Of a stretch of DNA of 64,000 nucleotides, positions 17,966 to 25,578 are shown piece after piece; positions within the stretch are counted from its first letter, which is position 1; each line of letters starts with the position of its first letter. Both the position numbers and the translations under genes were made by a program. A model generated the notes under the pieces. That model did no database searches and was not told the DNA's origin. It saw only the letters and a list, made by a program, of their open reading frames with translations. The stretch lies in assembly GCF_027497355.1 (NCBI RefSeq), contig NZ_CP114909.1, forward strand, positions 2,976,001 through 3,040,000, given 5' to 3'. This DNA is from Micromonospora sp. WMMA1947 (GTDB lineage Bacteria > Actinomycetota > Actinomycetes > Mycobacteriales > Micromonosporaceae).

Positions 17966-19176
17966 GCCAGGACGGCGGCGAGCTGCGCCACCGCGTGGTC
18001 GATCTCGTCGGCGGTGATCACCAGCGGCGGGGCGAGCCGGATGGTTGAGCCGTGGGTGTCCTTGGCGAGCACACCCCGCTCCATCAGTCGCTCGCACGCC
18101 TGCCGGCCGGTCATCAACGCGGGGTCGATGTCCAGCCCGGCCCACAGCCCGCGACCGCGTACCGCCACCAGGCCCTTGCCGATCAGGCCCCGCAGCCCGG
18201 CGTGCAGCCGCTCGCCCAGCTCGGCCGAGCGGCGCTGGAACTCGCCGGTCGCCAGCAGCCGGACCACCTCGGTCGCGACCGCGCAGGCCAGCGGGTTGCC
18301 GCCGAACGTCGAGCCGTGCTGGCCCGGCTGGAGCACGCCCAGCACGTCGCGGTTCGCGGCGACCGCCGACACCGGCACGATGCCGCCGCCGAGCGCCTTG
18401 CCCAGCAGGTACATGTCGGGCTCGACGCCCTCGTGCTCGCAGGCGAACGTCGCGCCGGTGCGGCCCAGGCCCGACTGGATCTCGTCGGCGACGAACAGCA
18501 CGTTGCGCTCGGTGCAGACCCGGCGGACACCCGGCAGGTAGCCCTCCGGCGGCACCACGACGCCCTGCTCACCCTGGATCGGCTCCAGCAGCACGGCCAC
18601 CGTGTTCTCGTCGATCGCCGCGGTCAGCGCGTCCAGGTCGCCGTAGGGGACCACAGTGAAACCCGGGGTGTACGGCCCGAAGTCGGCGCGCGCGTCCTCG
18701 TCGGTGGAGAAGCTGACGATCGTGGTCGTACGGCCGTGGAAGTTGCCCTCCGCCACCACGATGTTGGCCTGGCCCGGAGTGACGCCCTTGACCTGGTAGC
18801 CCCACTTGCGGGCCACCTTGATGCCGGTCTCCACCGCCTCGGCGCCGGTGTTCATCGGCAGCACCAGGTCCTTGCCGCAGAGCGCGGCCAGTTCGCGGCA
18901 GAAGGCGGCGAACTGGTCGTGGATGAACGCGCGGCTGGTCAGCGTGAGCCGGTCGAGCTGCGCGTGGGCGGCCTCGATCAGCTTCGGGTGCCGGTGGCCG
19001 AAGTTCAGCGCCGAGTATCCCGCCAGGCAGTCGAGGTAGCGGCGGCCGTCCACGTCGGTCAGCCAGGCGCCCTCGGCCGACGAGATCACCACGGGCAGCG
19101 GGTGGTAGTTGTGCGCCGTGTGACGCTCCGCGTCCCGGACGGCGGACGGAGTCCGCAGCATGTCGTCGATGATCAC
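17959..19176 (-). CDS. rocD: Ornithine aminotransferase (ornithine--oxo-acid transaminase)
   Basis: 405 residues from GTG 19176, whose last two bases overlap the TGA of the upstream amidinohydrolase gene (GTGA, 4-bp overlap), pointing to coupled translation. It is a class III PLP aminotransferase: HNYHPLPVV at the N-terminus, the NTGAEAVET motif, the HGRTTT segment, Glu in LLEPIQGEQG, the cofactor Asp in VADEIQSGLGRTG, and the PLP lysine in YLLGKALGGG. The enzyme transfers the delta-amino group of ornithine to 2-oxoglutarate, giving glutamate semialdehyde and glutamate. The upstream partner should provide ornithine or a precursor, so the two genes form an arginine-degrading unit. Length is normal for the family. 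Confidence 0.95.
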   Translation of the reverse strand: MIIDDMLRTPSAVRDAERHTAHNYHPLPVVISSAEGAWLTDVDGRRYLDCLAGYSALNFGHRHPKLIEAAHAQLDRLTLTSRAFIHDQFAAFCRELAALCGKDLVLPMNTGAEAVETGIKVARKWGYQVKGVTPGQANIVVAEGNFHGRTTTIVSFSTDEDARADFGPYTPGFTVVPYGDLDALTAAIDENTVAVLLEPIQGEQGVVVPPEGYLPGVRRVCTERNVLFVADEIQSGLGRTGATFACEHEGVEPDMYLLGKALGGGIVPVSAVAANRDVLGVLQPGQHGSTFGGNPLACAVATEVVRLLATGEFQRRSAELGERLHAGLRGLIGKGLVAVRGRGLWAGLDIDPALMTGRQACERLMERGVLAKDTHGSTIRLAPPLVITADEIDHAVAQLAAVLAG

Positions 19177-19994
19177 TTGCTCGCCTTTCCCTGACGGAGT
19201 CGCAACGTGCAGCACTTCGGTCCGCCGCCGGCCTTGCGCAGCTCGGACAGGTCGATGCCGATGGTCTCGTAGCCCCGGTCGCGCAGCTTCGCGGCCAGGT
19301 CGGTGGCCTGCGCCGGCAGCACCACGTGCCGGCCGTCGCTCACCGCGTTCAGGCCCAGCACCTCGGCGTCGGCCATGGTGGCGTGGATCGCGTCCGGGAA
19401 CAGCCGGCGCAGCACCGCCCGGCTGCCGGGGGAGAACGCCTCCGGCAGGTACGCCACGGTGCGCTCGTCGAGCACCGTCAGCGCGGTGTCCAGGTGGTAG
19501 AAGCGGGGGTCCACCAGCTGCATGGTGATCACCGGGTAGCCGAAGGTCTCCTGGAGCTGGGCGTGCGACGCGTGCGCGGTGCGGAACCCGGTGCCGGCGA
19601 GCAGGTGGTCACCGGCCAGCAGGACGTCGCCCTCGCCCTCGTTGACGTGCTTCGGGTCGTACATCTCGAAGCCGGCGCTCTCGAACCAGGCCCGGTACGC
19701 GGGCGCCTCGTCGGCGCGCTGGGGGTCGCGGAACTGCACCGCCATGGCCTTGCCGTCGATCACGGTGCCGCCGTTCGCGGCGAAGACCATGTCCGGCAGG
19801 CCGGCGACCGGCTCGATCAGGTCGACCTCGTGGCCCAGGTCGAGGTACGTCCGGCGAAGTTGCTCCCACTGCCGGATCGCCAGGTCGGCGTCGACCGGGG
19901 CGGTGGGGTCCATCCACGGGTTGATCGCGTAGTCGACGGCGAAGTACGTCGGCCGGCACATCAGAAAGCGCTGGCGGATGGCGTCCATCGTCAT
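19173..19994 (-). CDS. Amidinotransferase-fold arginine hydrolase (usually named dimethylargininase; probably arginine dihydrolase)
   Basis: 273 residues from ATG 19994, chosen for the gggag site upstream; a longer frame to 20027 lacks one. It belongs to the guanidino-group-modifying superfamily: INPWM (Asn25), PDMVFAANGG (Asn74), NEGEGD (Glu119-Asp123), YHLDTAL (His168, Asp169) and a C-terminal PKCCTL with Cys261 and Cys262, one of which should be the nucleophile. Actinobacterial homologues are commonly labelled dimethylarginine dimethylaminohydrolase. As I recall, cyanobacterial ArgZ/AgrE arginine dihydrolase uses two asparagines about 49 residues apart to release ornithine plus two ammonia; Asn25 and Asn74 have that spacing. 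Coupling to rocD, which consumes ornithine, supports this reading. The activity is inferred. Confidence 0.85.
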   Translation of the reverse strand: MTMDAIRQRFLMCRPTYFAVDYAINPWMDPTAPVDADLAIRQWEQLRRTYLDLGHEVDLIEPVAGLPDMVFAANGGTVIDGKAMAVQFRDPQRADEAPAYRAWFESAGFEMYDPKHVNEGEGDVLLAGDHLLAGTGFRTAHASHAQLQETFGYPVITMQLVDPRFYHLDTALTVLDERTVAYLPEAFSPGSRAVLRRLFPDAIHATMADAEVLGLNAVSDGRHVVLPAQATDLAAKLRDRGYETIGIDLSELRKAGGGPKCCTLRLRQGKASK

Positions 19995-20096
19995 GTCGTG
20001 CTCCCAGGGTCGGGCGCGCCCGGCCACGGTCGGCCCACGGGCTGGCGCCGTGGTCCAACGTTATGCGGCCCGGGTAGACGATATCCACCGCGAGAA

Positions 20097-20123
20097 GTTG
20101 CGTCCGGCAGCGAATCGTTGCGT
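20097..20123 (-). promoter_or_regulatory. Direct repeats 20 bp apart upstream of the arginine operon
   Basis: gttgcgt occurs at 20097-20103 and at 20117-20123, exactly two helical turns apart and about 100 bp upstream of ATG 19994. This suits a dimeric or Lrp-like regulator, though none is encoded nearby. The rest of the 280-bp gap (19995-20274) shows no gene. Confidence 0.35.
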
Positions 20124-20169
20124 TGAATCGGTCAGCGGCGGGTGATCCTTGCGCCGACGCCGGACACAC

Positions 20170-20198
20170 TTCGGGGGCGGCGAACCGCCGCCCCCGAA
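20170..20198 (-). terminator. 11-bp GC-rich stem after the calcium-repeat membrane protein gene
   Basis: ttcgggggcgg (20170-20180) pairs with ccgcccccgaa (20188-20198). It lies 77 bp beyond the stop of the minus-strand gene at 20275 and before the arginine operon, and probably ends the former transcript. Confidence 0.6.
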
Positions 20199-20274
20199 AG
20201 AGGTGTTGCCCGGCCGGTGAACCACCAGAACTGATCGGGCTGACCGGCCCTGCCGGCGATCGGGACAGTGCCCG

Positions 20275-21171
20275 TCAGAACCAGGCGCCAAACTGTGAGT
20301 CAAGCCACTCGCGGAAGCGGCCCACCCACTCGCCGTCGGTGGTCGGCCAGTCGAACTGGCCGGTCATCGCCACGATGCCGAGCACCACGGCGGCCAGGCC
20401 GACAGCGATGCCGATCAGCGCGTCGGTCTTGCCCGCCACATGCCGGCGGCGGGTGGCGATCAGGCCGAGCACGGCGAGCACCGCGCCGGCCGCGCCGACG
20501 CCGATGCCGTACCCGGCGAGCGTGCCGGAGAGCACGAACAGGGCACCGATCACCGAGACGATCAGGCCGAGCGTGGCGAGCAGGCTGGCCCGGGGACGCT
20601 TCGTGGTGTACGGCTCGGGCCGGTCCACCCGGCCGTCGCGGTCGGTGTCCGTACCGTCGGGGCGGCCGTCCCGGTCGAGGTCGGCGCGGCCGTCGTGGTC
20701 CAGGTCGGTGCGGTCCGGCCGGCCGTCGCGGTCCAGGTCGGCGGTGCGCTCGGCGACGGGCGCCGCGCCGGCGGTCCGCGCGTCGGTCACCGGAACGGTG
20801 TCGGCGTCGGTCCGGCGGCCGGTGACCGCACGCGCCGCCGCACCCCGGTCCGCGGCCCGCCGCCGCGCCTCCGCGTCCCGCTTGTCGTCGGCCGTCGCGA
20901 TTCGGCCGTCGGTCGTCGTTGCCGCCGTCCGGCCGTCGGTGGCCGCCGTCGTGTCGCGGTCGCGGGCGGCCCGGTCGGTCGCCGCGTCCCGGGCGCGCTC
21001 GTCGTCGGTCGCGGTGGCGGCGCTGCGGTACGTGGTCCGCTCCTCGTCGCGGTCGGTGACCACGGGCCGGTCGGCCGGCTGCTCGGCGGTCCGGTCGCGT
21101 TCGTCGACCACGCCGTCGCCGTTGGTATCGGTACTGGTCGCCGGAGAGTTCCGGCGGGACAGGATCTTCAC
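20275..21171 (-). CDS. Membrane protein with acidic calcium-binding-like repeats and a C-terminal membrane domain
   Basis: 298 residues from GTG 21171, chosen because a full aggagg lies 7 bases upstream. An N-terminal DTNGDGVVDERD and a central array of DxDxDG-type units (about residues 165-205: DLDRDGRPDRTDLDHDGRAD and similar) resemble thrombospondin type 3 or dockerin-like calcium loops. Between them is a long Arg/Asp/Ala-rich low-complexity segment, probably disordered. The C-terminus has three hydrophobic helices (LLATLGLIVSVIGALFVLSG; AGAVLAVLGLIAT; ALIGIAVGLAAVVLGIVAM), like DUF4190-type membrane modules, then a WPTTDGEWVGRFREWL tail. There is no signal peptide, so the repeats are probably cytoplasmic unless inserted otherwise. 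Function unknown. Confidence 0.7.
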   Translation of the reverse strand: MKILSRRNSPATSTDTNGDGVVDERDRTAEQPADRPVVTDRDEERTTYRSAATATDDERARDAATDRAARDRDTTAATDGRTAATTTDGRIATADDKRDAEARRRAADRGAAARAVTGRRTDADTVPVTDARTAGAAPVAERTADLDRDGRPDRTDLDHDGRADLDRDGRPDGTDTDRDGRVDRPEPYTTKRPRASLLATLGLIVSVIGALFVLSGTLAGYGIGVGAAGAVLAVLGLIATRRRHVAGKTDALIGIAVGLAAVVLGIVAMTGQFDWPTTDGEWVGRFREWLDSQFGAWF

Positions 21172-21284
21172 GATGACACCTCCTGATCCAGGCGCGGAGG
21201 CCGCGCATGACATGCAGGAAGTACCCAGGTGTGCCGAAATCGACACCCCTGGGTTCGCTCCGCACGCTCAGGCGTGCCGTCCGG

Positions 21285-22748
21285 TCACGACACGGTGCGT
21301 GACCACTGCTGGTTGGTGCCCGCGCCGCAGGTGTACTGCTGGACGTCCGCTCCGTCGCCGGTGCCGGCGTTCACCACGTCCAGGCACTTGCCGCTGTGCC
21401 GGGCCCGCAGTTGGAACCAGCCGTCGCGCGCGGCCCACTGCCACTGCTGGTTGGCGCCGCCGCCGCAGGTGTACTGGATGATGTTGGCGCCGTCGGCGGT
21501 GGACGCGTTCGCGACGTCGAGACACTTGCCGCTCGCCGCGTTGACGAGGCGGAACCAGCCGCCGCCGGCGTCCTGGAACTCCCACCTCTGGTTGCCGCCG
21601 CCGTTCCAGCCCCACTGCTTGACCTCGGCGTTGTTCGCAGTGGAGCCGTTGATCACGTCGAGCACCCGGCCGCTGTGCCGGGCGGTCACGCGGTGGTACG
21701 TGGGCGAGTTCCCGGTGACGGTGCCCGCCGCGGTGTCGACGGTGACGGACGGATACCAGGTCAGGCTCATGCTGGTGGCGGTCGGGAAGGCGATCGGCAG
21801 CCACACGTACTGGGAGTCGTTGGCCGGGCCGCCCCAGGCGCCCGCCCACCTGTCACCCAGATAGAGGTAGCTGGTGCCGGAGGTGCCCTGGATCGGCAGC
21901 ACGAACGCCGGCTGAGAGTTGAACGTGGTGCCGTTGCCCACGTCGGTCCAGCCGCTCCACGGTCCCGAGATGCTCGGCGCGGTGGCGTACCGGGCCTGGT
22001 TCGGGCTCCAGCCCGTCGCCCCCGAGGTCAGCAGGAAGTACGTGGAGCCCCGCTTGAACATCGCCGGCGCCTCCCGGTGCGCGCCGTCCCAGAAGTTGCC
22101 CACCAGCGTGGCGACGTTGAGGTAGTCCGAGGTGAGCCGGTAGATGTGCAGGTCGTAGTTGTCGTCGGCGGCCGAGATCATGTACGCGGTGCCGTTGTCG
22201 TTGTAGAGCGTGATGTCGCGGGACATGTGCTGCCCGAGCGGCCGGAAGCTGCCGTGGTACGTGTAGTTCCCGTCCACCGTGGCCGACGAGGCGACGGCGG
22301 CCCGCGCCTCGTTGTAGTCGGACCCGTTCTCCTTGTGCATCCACATCACGAACCGGCCGGTGGAGGCGTTGTAGACGACCTTCGGCCGCTCGATGTTGGC
22401 GACACGCAGTTCGGCCGCGGACGACTGGGTGAGCACGTTGTTGCGGAACTCCCAGGTGCGCAGGTCCGTGGAGCGGTAGACGGAGACGGCCCGGAACGTG
22501 TTGTCCGGGTTGCGGTTCTCGCCGAACCAGTAGTAGTAGTCGCCGACCTTGAGCACGCCGCCGCCGTGGGCGTGCACCACGGCGCCGCTGGTGTCGGTGA
22601 ACTGGGTGCCGTTTGTGACCGTCACCGGCGCCGCCAGCGCGGCCGCCGGTCCCATCACCGTCACCGCGACGGCCACCGCGAGCGCCAGCCCGGCCGCCAG
22701 GAGGCGGCCGGTGGCGCCGTGCCGTGCCGCCCGTCGCACGCCGGTCAC
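21285..22748 (-). CDS. Secreted GH43 hydrolase with CBM13 (exo-beta-1,3-galactanase type)
   Basis: 487 residues. A signal peptide (RRAARHG, hydrophobic core, ALAAPV) is followed by a five-bladed propeller GH43 catalytic domain (about 40-340): AHGGGVLKVGDYYYWFGE, VYRSTDLRTWEF, RPKVVYN, SRDITLYNDNGTAYMI and REAPAMFKR. The layout fits subfamily 24 exo-beta-1,3-galactanases, which trim arabinogalactan-like chains. The C-terminus (about 355-487) is a ricin-type CBM13 trefoil with three units ending in QxW-type motifs (NQRWEF, NQQWQW, NQQWSR) and repeated CLDV. Its ATG overlaps the TGA of the upstream CBM2 protein gene (ATGA), so the two are probably co-translated. Confidence 0.9.
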   Translation of the reverse strand: MTGVRRAARHGATGRLLAAGLALAVAVAVTVMGPAAALAAPVTVTNGTQFTDTSGAVVHAHGGGVLKVGDYYYWFGENRNPDNTFRAVSVYRSTDLRTWEFRNNVLTQSSAAELRVANIERPKVVYNASTGRFVMWMHKENGSDYNEARAAVASSATVDGNYTYHGSFRPLGQHMSRDITLYNDNGTAYMISAADDNYDLHIYRLTSDYLNVATLVGNFWDGAHREAPAMFKRGSTYFLLTSGATGWSPNQARYATAPSISGPWSGWTDVGNGTTFNSQPAFVLPIQGTSGTSYLYLGDRWAGAWGGPANDSQYVWLPIAFPTATSMSLTWYPSVTVDTAAGTVTGNSPTYHRVTARHSGRVLDVINGSTANNAEVKQWGWNGGGNQRWEFQDAGGGWFRLVNAASGKCLDVANASTADGANIIQYTCGGGANQQWQWAARDGWFQLRARHSGKCLDVVNAGTGDGADVQQYTCGAGTNQQWSRTVS

Positions 22749-23494
22749 CGCCCGCAGACCGGCGTGATCGTGGCGGGCGTCGCGCTGCTCGCCACGAGCA
22801 TGCCGAACGTCGTCGACGCGCCGGGTGCCAGCGTCCCGTTCCAGGAGGCGTTACGGACCGTGGCGTCCTGGCCGGTGCCCTCGGCCACCCCGCCCCAGAC
22901 CGACTGGATGCGCTCGTCACCGGACCAGCGCCACGAGACGAGCCAGCCCGGGACCGGCTCGGTGCCGCCGTTGCGCACCGTCACCGTGGCGACGAAGCCG
23001 CCGCCCCACCTGCTGTCGATAGTGGCCGTCGCGGAGCAGAGCGACAGCGTGCGCGCCGGTCCGCCGATCACGTACGGATCCCGCGTGCCCTTGGTGTCGC
23101 CGAACCGGAACCAGTACTCGGTGCCCGGGGTCAGGCCGCCGATGGTCACCGTCCCCGACCGTTCCGGCCCGGTGACGGCCTCGGCCACCGGATCGCGCCA
23201 CCCGGTGGCGTCCTCGCGGCTGGTGAAGAGGCTGATGAGCAGCGGCGGGTCGTAGCCGCAGGGCGGGCTGAGCACCATCCAGTAGGTGATGGTGACGCTG
23301 GTGGTGGTGGCGCCCGTCACCTGGCCGGTGACCGGCAGCGCCGGCGGGCAGGCGTACGTGGGCGTCGGGGTGGGCGTCGCCGCGGTGGCGGGCGTGATCG
23401 TCGTGGCGGCGGGTGACCGGTCGGAACCGGCCGAGGCGGCCAGGCCGGTCAGGGCGAGGGTGGCGGCCAGCGCCGCGCCGAGGGTACGGAGCAT
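22745..23494 (-). CDS. Secreted CBM2 carbohydrate-binding protein with an FN3-like domain
   Basis: 249 residues from ATG 23494 with gggag upstream. A signal peptide (MLRTLGAALAATLALTGLAASA) leads to a Thr/Pro linker (TPTPTPTYACP), then an FN3-like module (about 45-150: VTGATTTSVTITYW, GLTPGTEYWFRFGD) and a C-terminal CBM2 (about 155-249) with the expected tryptophans (GWLVSWRW, IQSVWGG, NASWNGTLAPGAS) and paired cysteines. There is no catalytic domain, so it is a stand-alone binding protein. It is first in an operon with the GH43 enzyme, so it may target or open the substrate for it. The 276-bp gap upstream (23495-23770) holds no gene, only a 14-bp palindrome. Confidence 0.85.
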   Translation of the reverse strand: MLRTLGAALAATLALTGLAASAGSDRSPAATTITPATAATPTPTPTYACPPALPVTGQVTGATTTSVTITYWMVLSPPCGYDPPLLISLFTSREDATGWRDPVAEAVTGPERSGTVTIGGLTPGTEYWFRFGDTKGTRDPYVIGGPARTLSLCSATATIDSRWGGGFVATVTVRNGGTEPVPGWLVSWRWSGDERIQSVWGGVAEGTGQDATVRNASWNGTLAPGASTTFGMLVASSATPATITPVCGR

Positions 23495-23693
23495 CTGTCT
23501 CTCCCGAGCTGGGGGCGCCGGGGGCGGTCGGCGCCGGAGGTGGTGGACCGCGATGTCGCCGCCGCGGCGGCACGGCGGACTTGCCGGAGACGACTGCCCG
23601 GCACCGGGGTGGCGCATCACCCCGCGCTTGTCCCTCCGGCGAGATCGAGCTGCTCGCACTGGCTCCCGAGCGCTACCGCCGCCAGTCTTTCAG

Positions 23694-23707
23694 TCGACGA
23701 TCGTCGA
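23694..23707. promoter_or_regulatory. 14-bp perfect palindrome in the divergent CBM2/nei intergenic region
   Basis: tcgacgatcgtcga is self-complementary. It lies 200 bp upstream of the CBM2 gene and 63 bp upstream of the DNA glycosylase start. It could be an operator for either gene; no regulator gene is adjacent. Confidence 0.35.
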
Positions 23708-23770
23708 TTCAATGCCGTCCCGGCACCCGACGTCGCCGACGGCGCGGTCTGCTGGCTACGCTTGGCCGTT

Positions 23771-24580
23771 GTGCCAGAGGGACACAGCATCCACCGCCTC
23801 GCCGCCCGGCACGCCGAGCTGTTCGCGGGCGACAAGGTGCACGCCGACAGCCCGCAGGGGCGCTTCGCCGAGGGCGCGGCCCGCCTGAGCGGCACCGTCC
23901 TGGACGGCACCGAGGCGTACGGCAAGCACCTGCTGCACCACTACGCGGGCGAGCTGACGCTGCACGTACACCTGGGTCTGTACGGGAAGTTCGCCGACGG
24001 GCCGGGGGAGCCGCCGGCCCCGGTCGGGCAGCTGCGGCTGCGTCTGCACAGCGACCGGCACTGGCTGGAGCTGCGCGGCCCGACCGCCTGCGAGCTGCTG
24101 ACCCCGCCCGAGGTGGCGGCGCTGCGCGACCGGCTCGGGCCGGACCCGCTGCGCGCCGACGCCGACCCGGACCGGGCGTACGCGCGGATCCGCCGCAGCC
24201 CCACCCCGCTGGCCGCGCTGCTGCTCGACCAGTCGGTCGTGGCCGGCACCGGCCTGATCTTCGTGACCGAGGCGCTGTTCCGGGCCGGTCTGCCGCCGCT
24301 GCTGCCCGGGCGGGAGCTGACGCCGGCCGGCTGGGCCGACCTCTGGGCGGACCTGGTGACGCTGATGACCCTCGCGGTCGAGCGGGGCCGGATCGACACG
24401 GTGCGCGACGCGCACCTGCCGGAGGCGACCGGCCGCGCGCCGCGCGTCGACAGGCACGGCGGTGAGGTGTACGTCTACCGCCGCCCCGGCGCGCCCTGCC
24501 ACGTCTGCGGCACCCCGGTCAGCCGGGGCGCGCTGGCCGGGCGCAACCTCTACTGGTGCCCCGCCTGCCAGGCGGGCTGA
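23771..24580 (+). CDS. nei: Fpg/Nei-family DNA glycosylase (endonuclease VIII type)
   Basis: 269 residues from GTG 23771, which makes the second and third residues Pro-Glu (MPEGHSIHR), the N-terminal nucleophile and acid of the family; no other start gives this. The enzyme excises oxidised bases, chiefly pyrimidines for Nei, then cleaves the strand by beta,delta-elimination. Visible features are DGTEAYGKHLL with the conserved Lys, HVHLGLYGKF, the H2TH helix region (LAALLLDQSVVAGTGLIF), and a C-terminal zinc finger with CHVCGTP then CPAC. HSIHR at the N-terminus is typical of actinobacterial Nei2-like enzymes. It converges with the kinase gene with only one base between stop codons. Confidence 0.93.
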   Translation: MPEGHSIHRLAARHAELFAGDKVHADSPQGRFAEGAARLSGTVLDGTEAYGKHLLHHYAGELTLHVHLGLYGKFADGPGEPPAPVGQLRLRLHSDRHWLELRGPTACELLTPPEVAALRDRLGPDPLRADADPDRAYARIRRSPTPLAALLLDQSVVAGTGLIFVTEALFRAGLPPLLPGRELTPAGWADLWADLVTLMTLAVERGRIDTVRDAHLPEATGRAPRVDRHGGEVYVYRRPGAPCHVCGTPVSRGALAGRNLYWCPACQAG

Positions 24581-24581
24581 C

Positions 24582-25460
24582 TCACATCTCGTCGAGCAGC
24601 CAGCGGGCCGCCTCGACGTTGCCGGGGAAGACCTGGTCGCCGCCGATGCTCCAGGCCACCGTCTGGCCGATGGCCCAGCCGCGTACCCGCTCCCGGTCCA
24701 GACCCAGCTCGGCGCTGAGCCGGTCGAGCCGGTGCCGGACCGCCGCGGGGGAGTGGCCCAGCTCCGCGCCGCGTACCAGCGGCACCACGGCGAACTCCCG
24801 CTCGCCGACGAGGGGCTTCGGGTCGATCACCAGCCACGGCTCGCGCCCGGCCGCCAGGATGTTGCCGGCGTGCAGATCCTGGTTGACCAGCACCTGCTCG
24901 CCCTGGCTCGGCGTCAGCTCGGCGAGCAGCCCGAGCGCGGCGTCGAGCAGGCGCCGCTCGTACGGGCGGCCGGCCCGCCGCCAGTTGCCAGGCATCCGCT
25001 CCGCCCAGCCGGCCGCCTCCTCGGCCAGCGGCGTGAACGGCGCACCGGCCGGCACCGCGAGCTTTGGCAGCAGCCCGACCGCGACGTCCAGCGCCGCGTC
25101 GGCCGCCAGCGAGTGCAGCGGCGTGCCGGGATCGCAGCGCTCGACGAGCAGCGCGCGCCGGCCGGGGTCGTGCCCGAGCAGCCGGATCGCGCCGCGCCCG
25201 TCCCAGTGCGCCAGCGCGGTGGCCTCGTGCACGCTGTCGTCGTCCGGATACTGGAGCTTCAACACGGCCCTGGTGCCGTCGGGCAGCGTCGCGGGCAGCG
25301 CCAGCGACGCGAACGCGTACGCGAACGGCGGACCGACCGTCAACTCCCACCGCGCGACGCAGTCGGCCAGCCGGCCGGGCAGCTCCGCGAGCCACGCCCG
25401 GCCGGTCTCGGTCCGCTCGACCCAGCGCAGCCCTTCGGGAATGTCGCACCGCATCGGCAC
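24582..25460 (-). CDS. Aminoglycoside phosphotransferase-fold kinase, APH(6)-like
   Basis: 292 residues. It resembles streptomycin 6-kinases: ATP-lysine strand AVLKLQYP (Lys68), LLVERCDPGTPL hinge region, catalytic loop VNQDLHAGNIL with Asp195 and Asn200, and the metal Asp in VIDPKP (Asp213). The catalytic loop usually reads HGDLHxGN; here His and Gly are replaced by Asn193 and Gln194, while the catalytic Asp is kept. A phosphotransferase role is likely, but drug phosphorylation is not established; many soil actinomycetes carry such kinases acting on unknown small molecules. A second in-frame ATG two codons later is an equally good start. A 118-bp gap with no gene separates it from the next minus-strand gene. 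Confidence 0.8.
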   Translation of the reverse strand: MPMRCDIPEGLRWVERTETGRAWLAELPGRLADCVARWELTVGPPFAYAFASLALPATLPDGTRAVLKLQYPDDDSVHEATALAHWDGRGAIRLLGHDPGRRALLVERCDPGTPLHSLAADAALDVAVGLLPKLAVPAGAPFTPLAEEAAGWAERMPGNWRRAGRPYERRLLDAALGLLAELTPSQGEQVLVNQDLHAGNILAAGREPWLVIDPKPLVGEREFAVVPLVRGAELGHSPAAVRHRLDRLSAELGLDRERVRGWAIGQTVAWSIGGDQVFPGNVEAARWLLDEM

Positions 25461-25578
25461 ATCCTGACCGGTGCGGCGAGTCTCCGCTGTCCCCGACGCG
25501 GCCCTCCGGCCTCGCCGGGCCCCCTCGTCCCAACCAGGCCGGCGCCGCCTCGCCTGCGGCGGGCCCGCCGAGGGCCTG

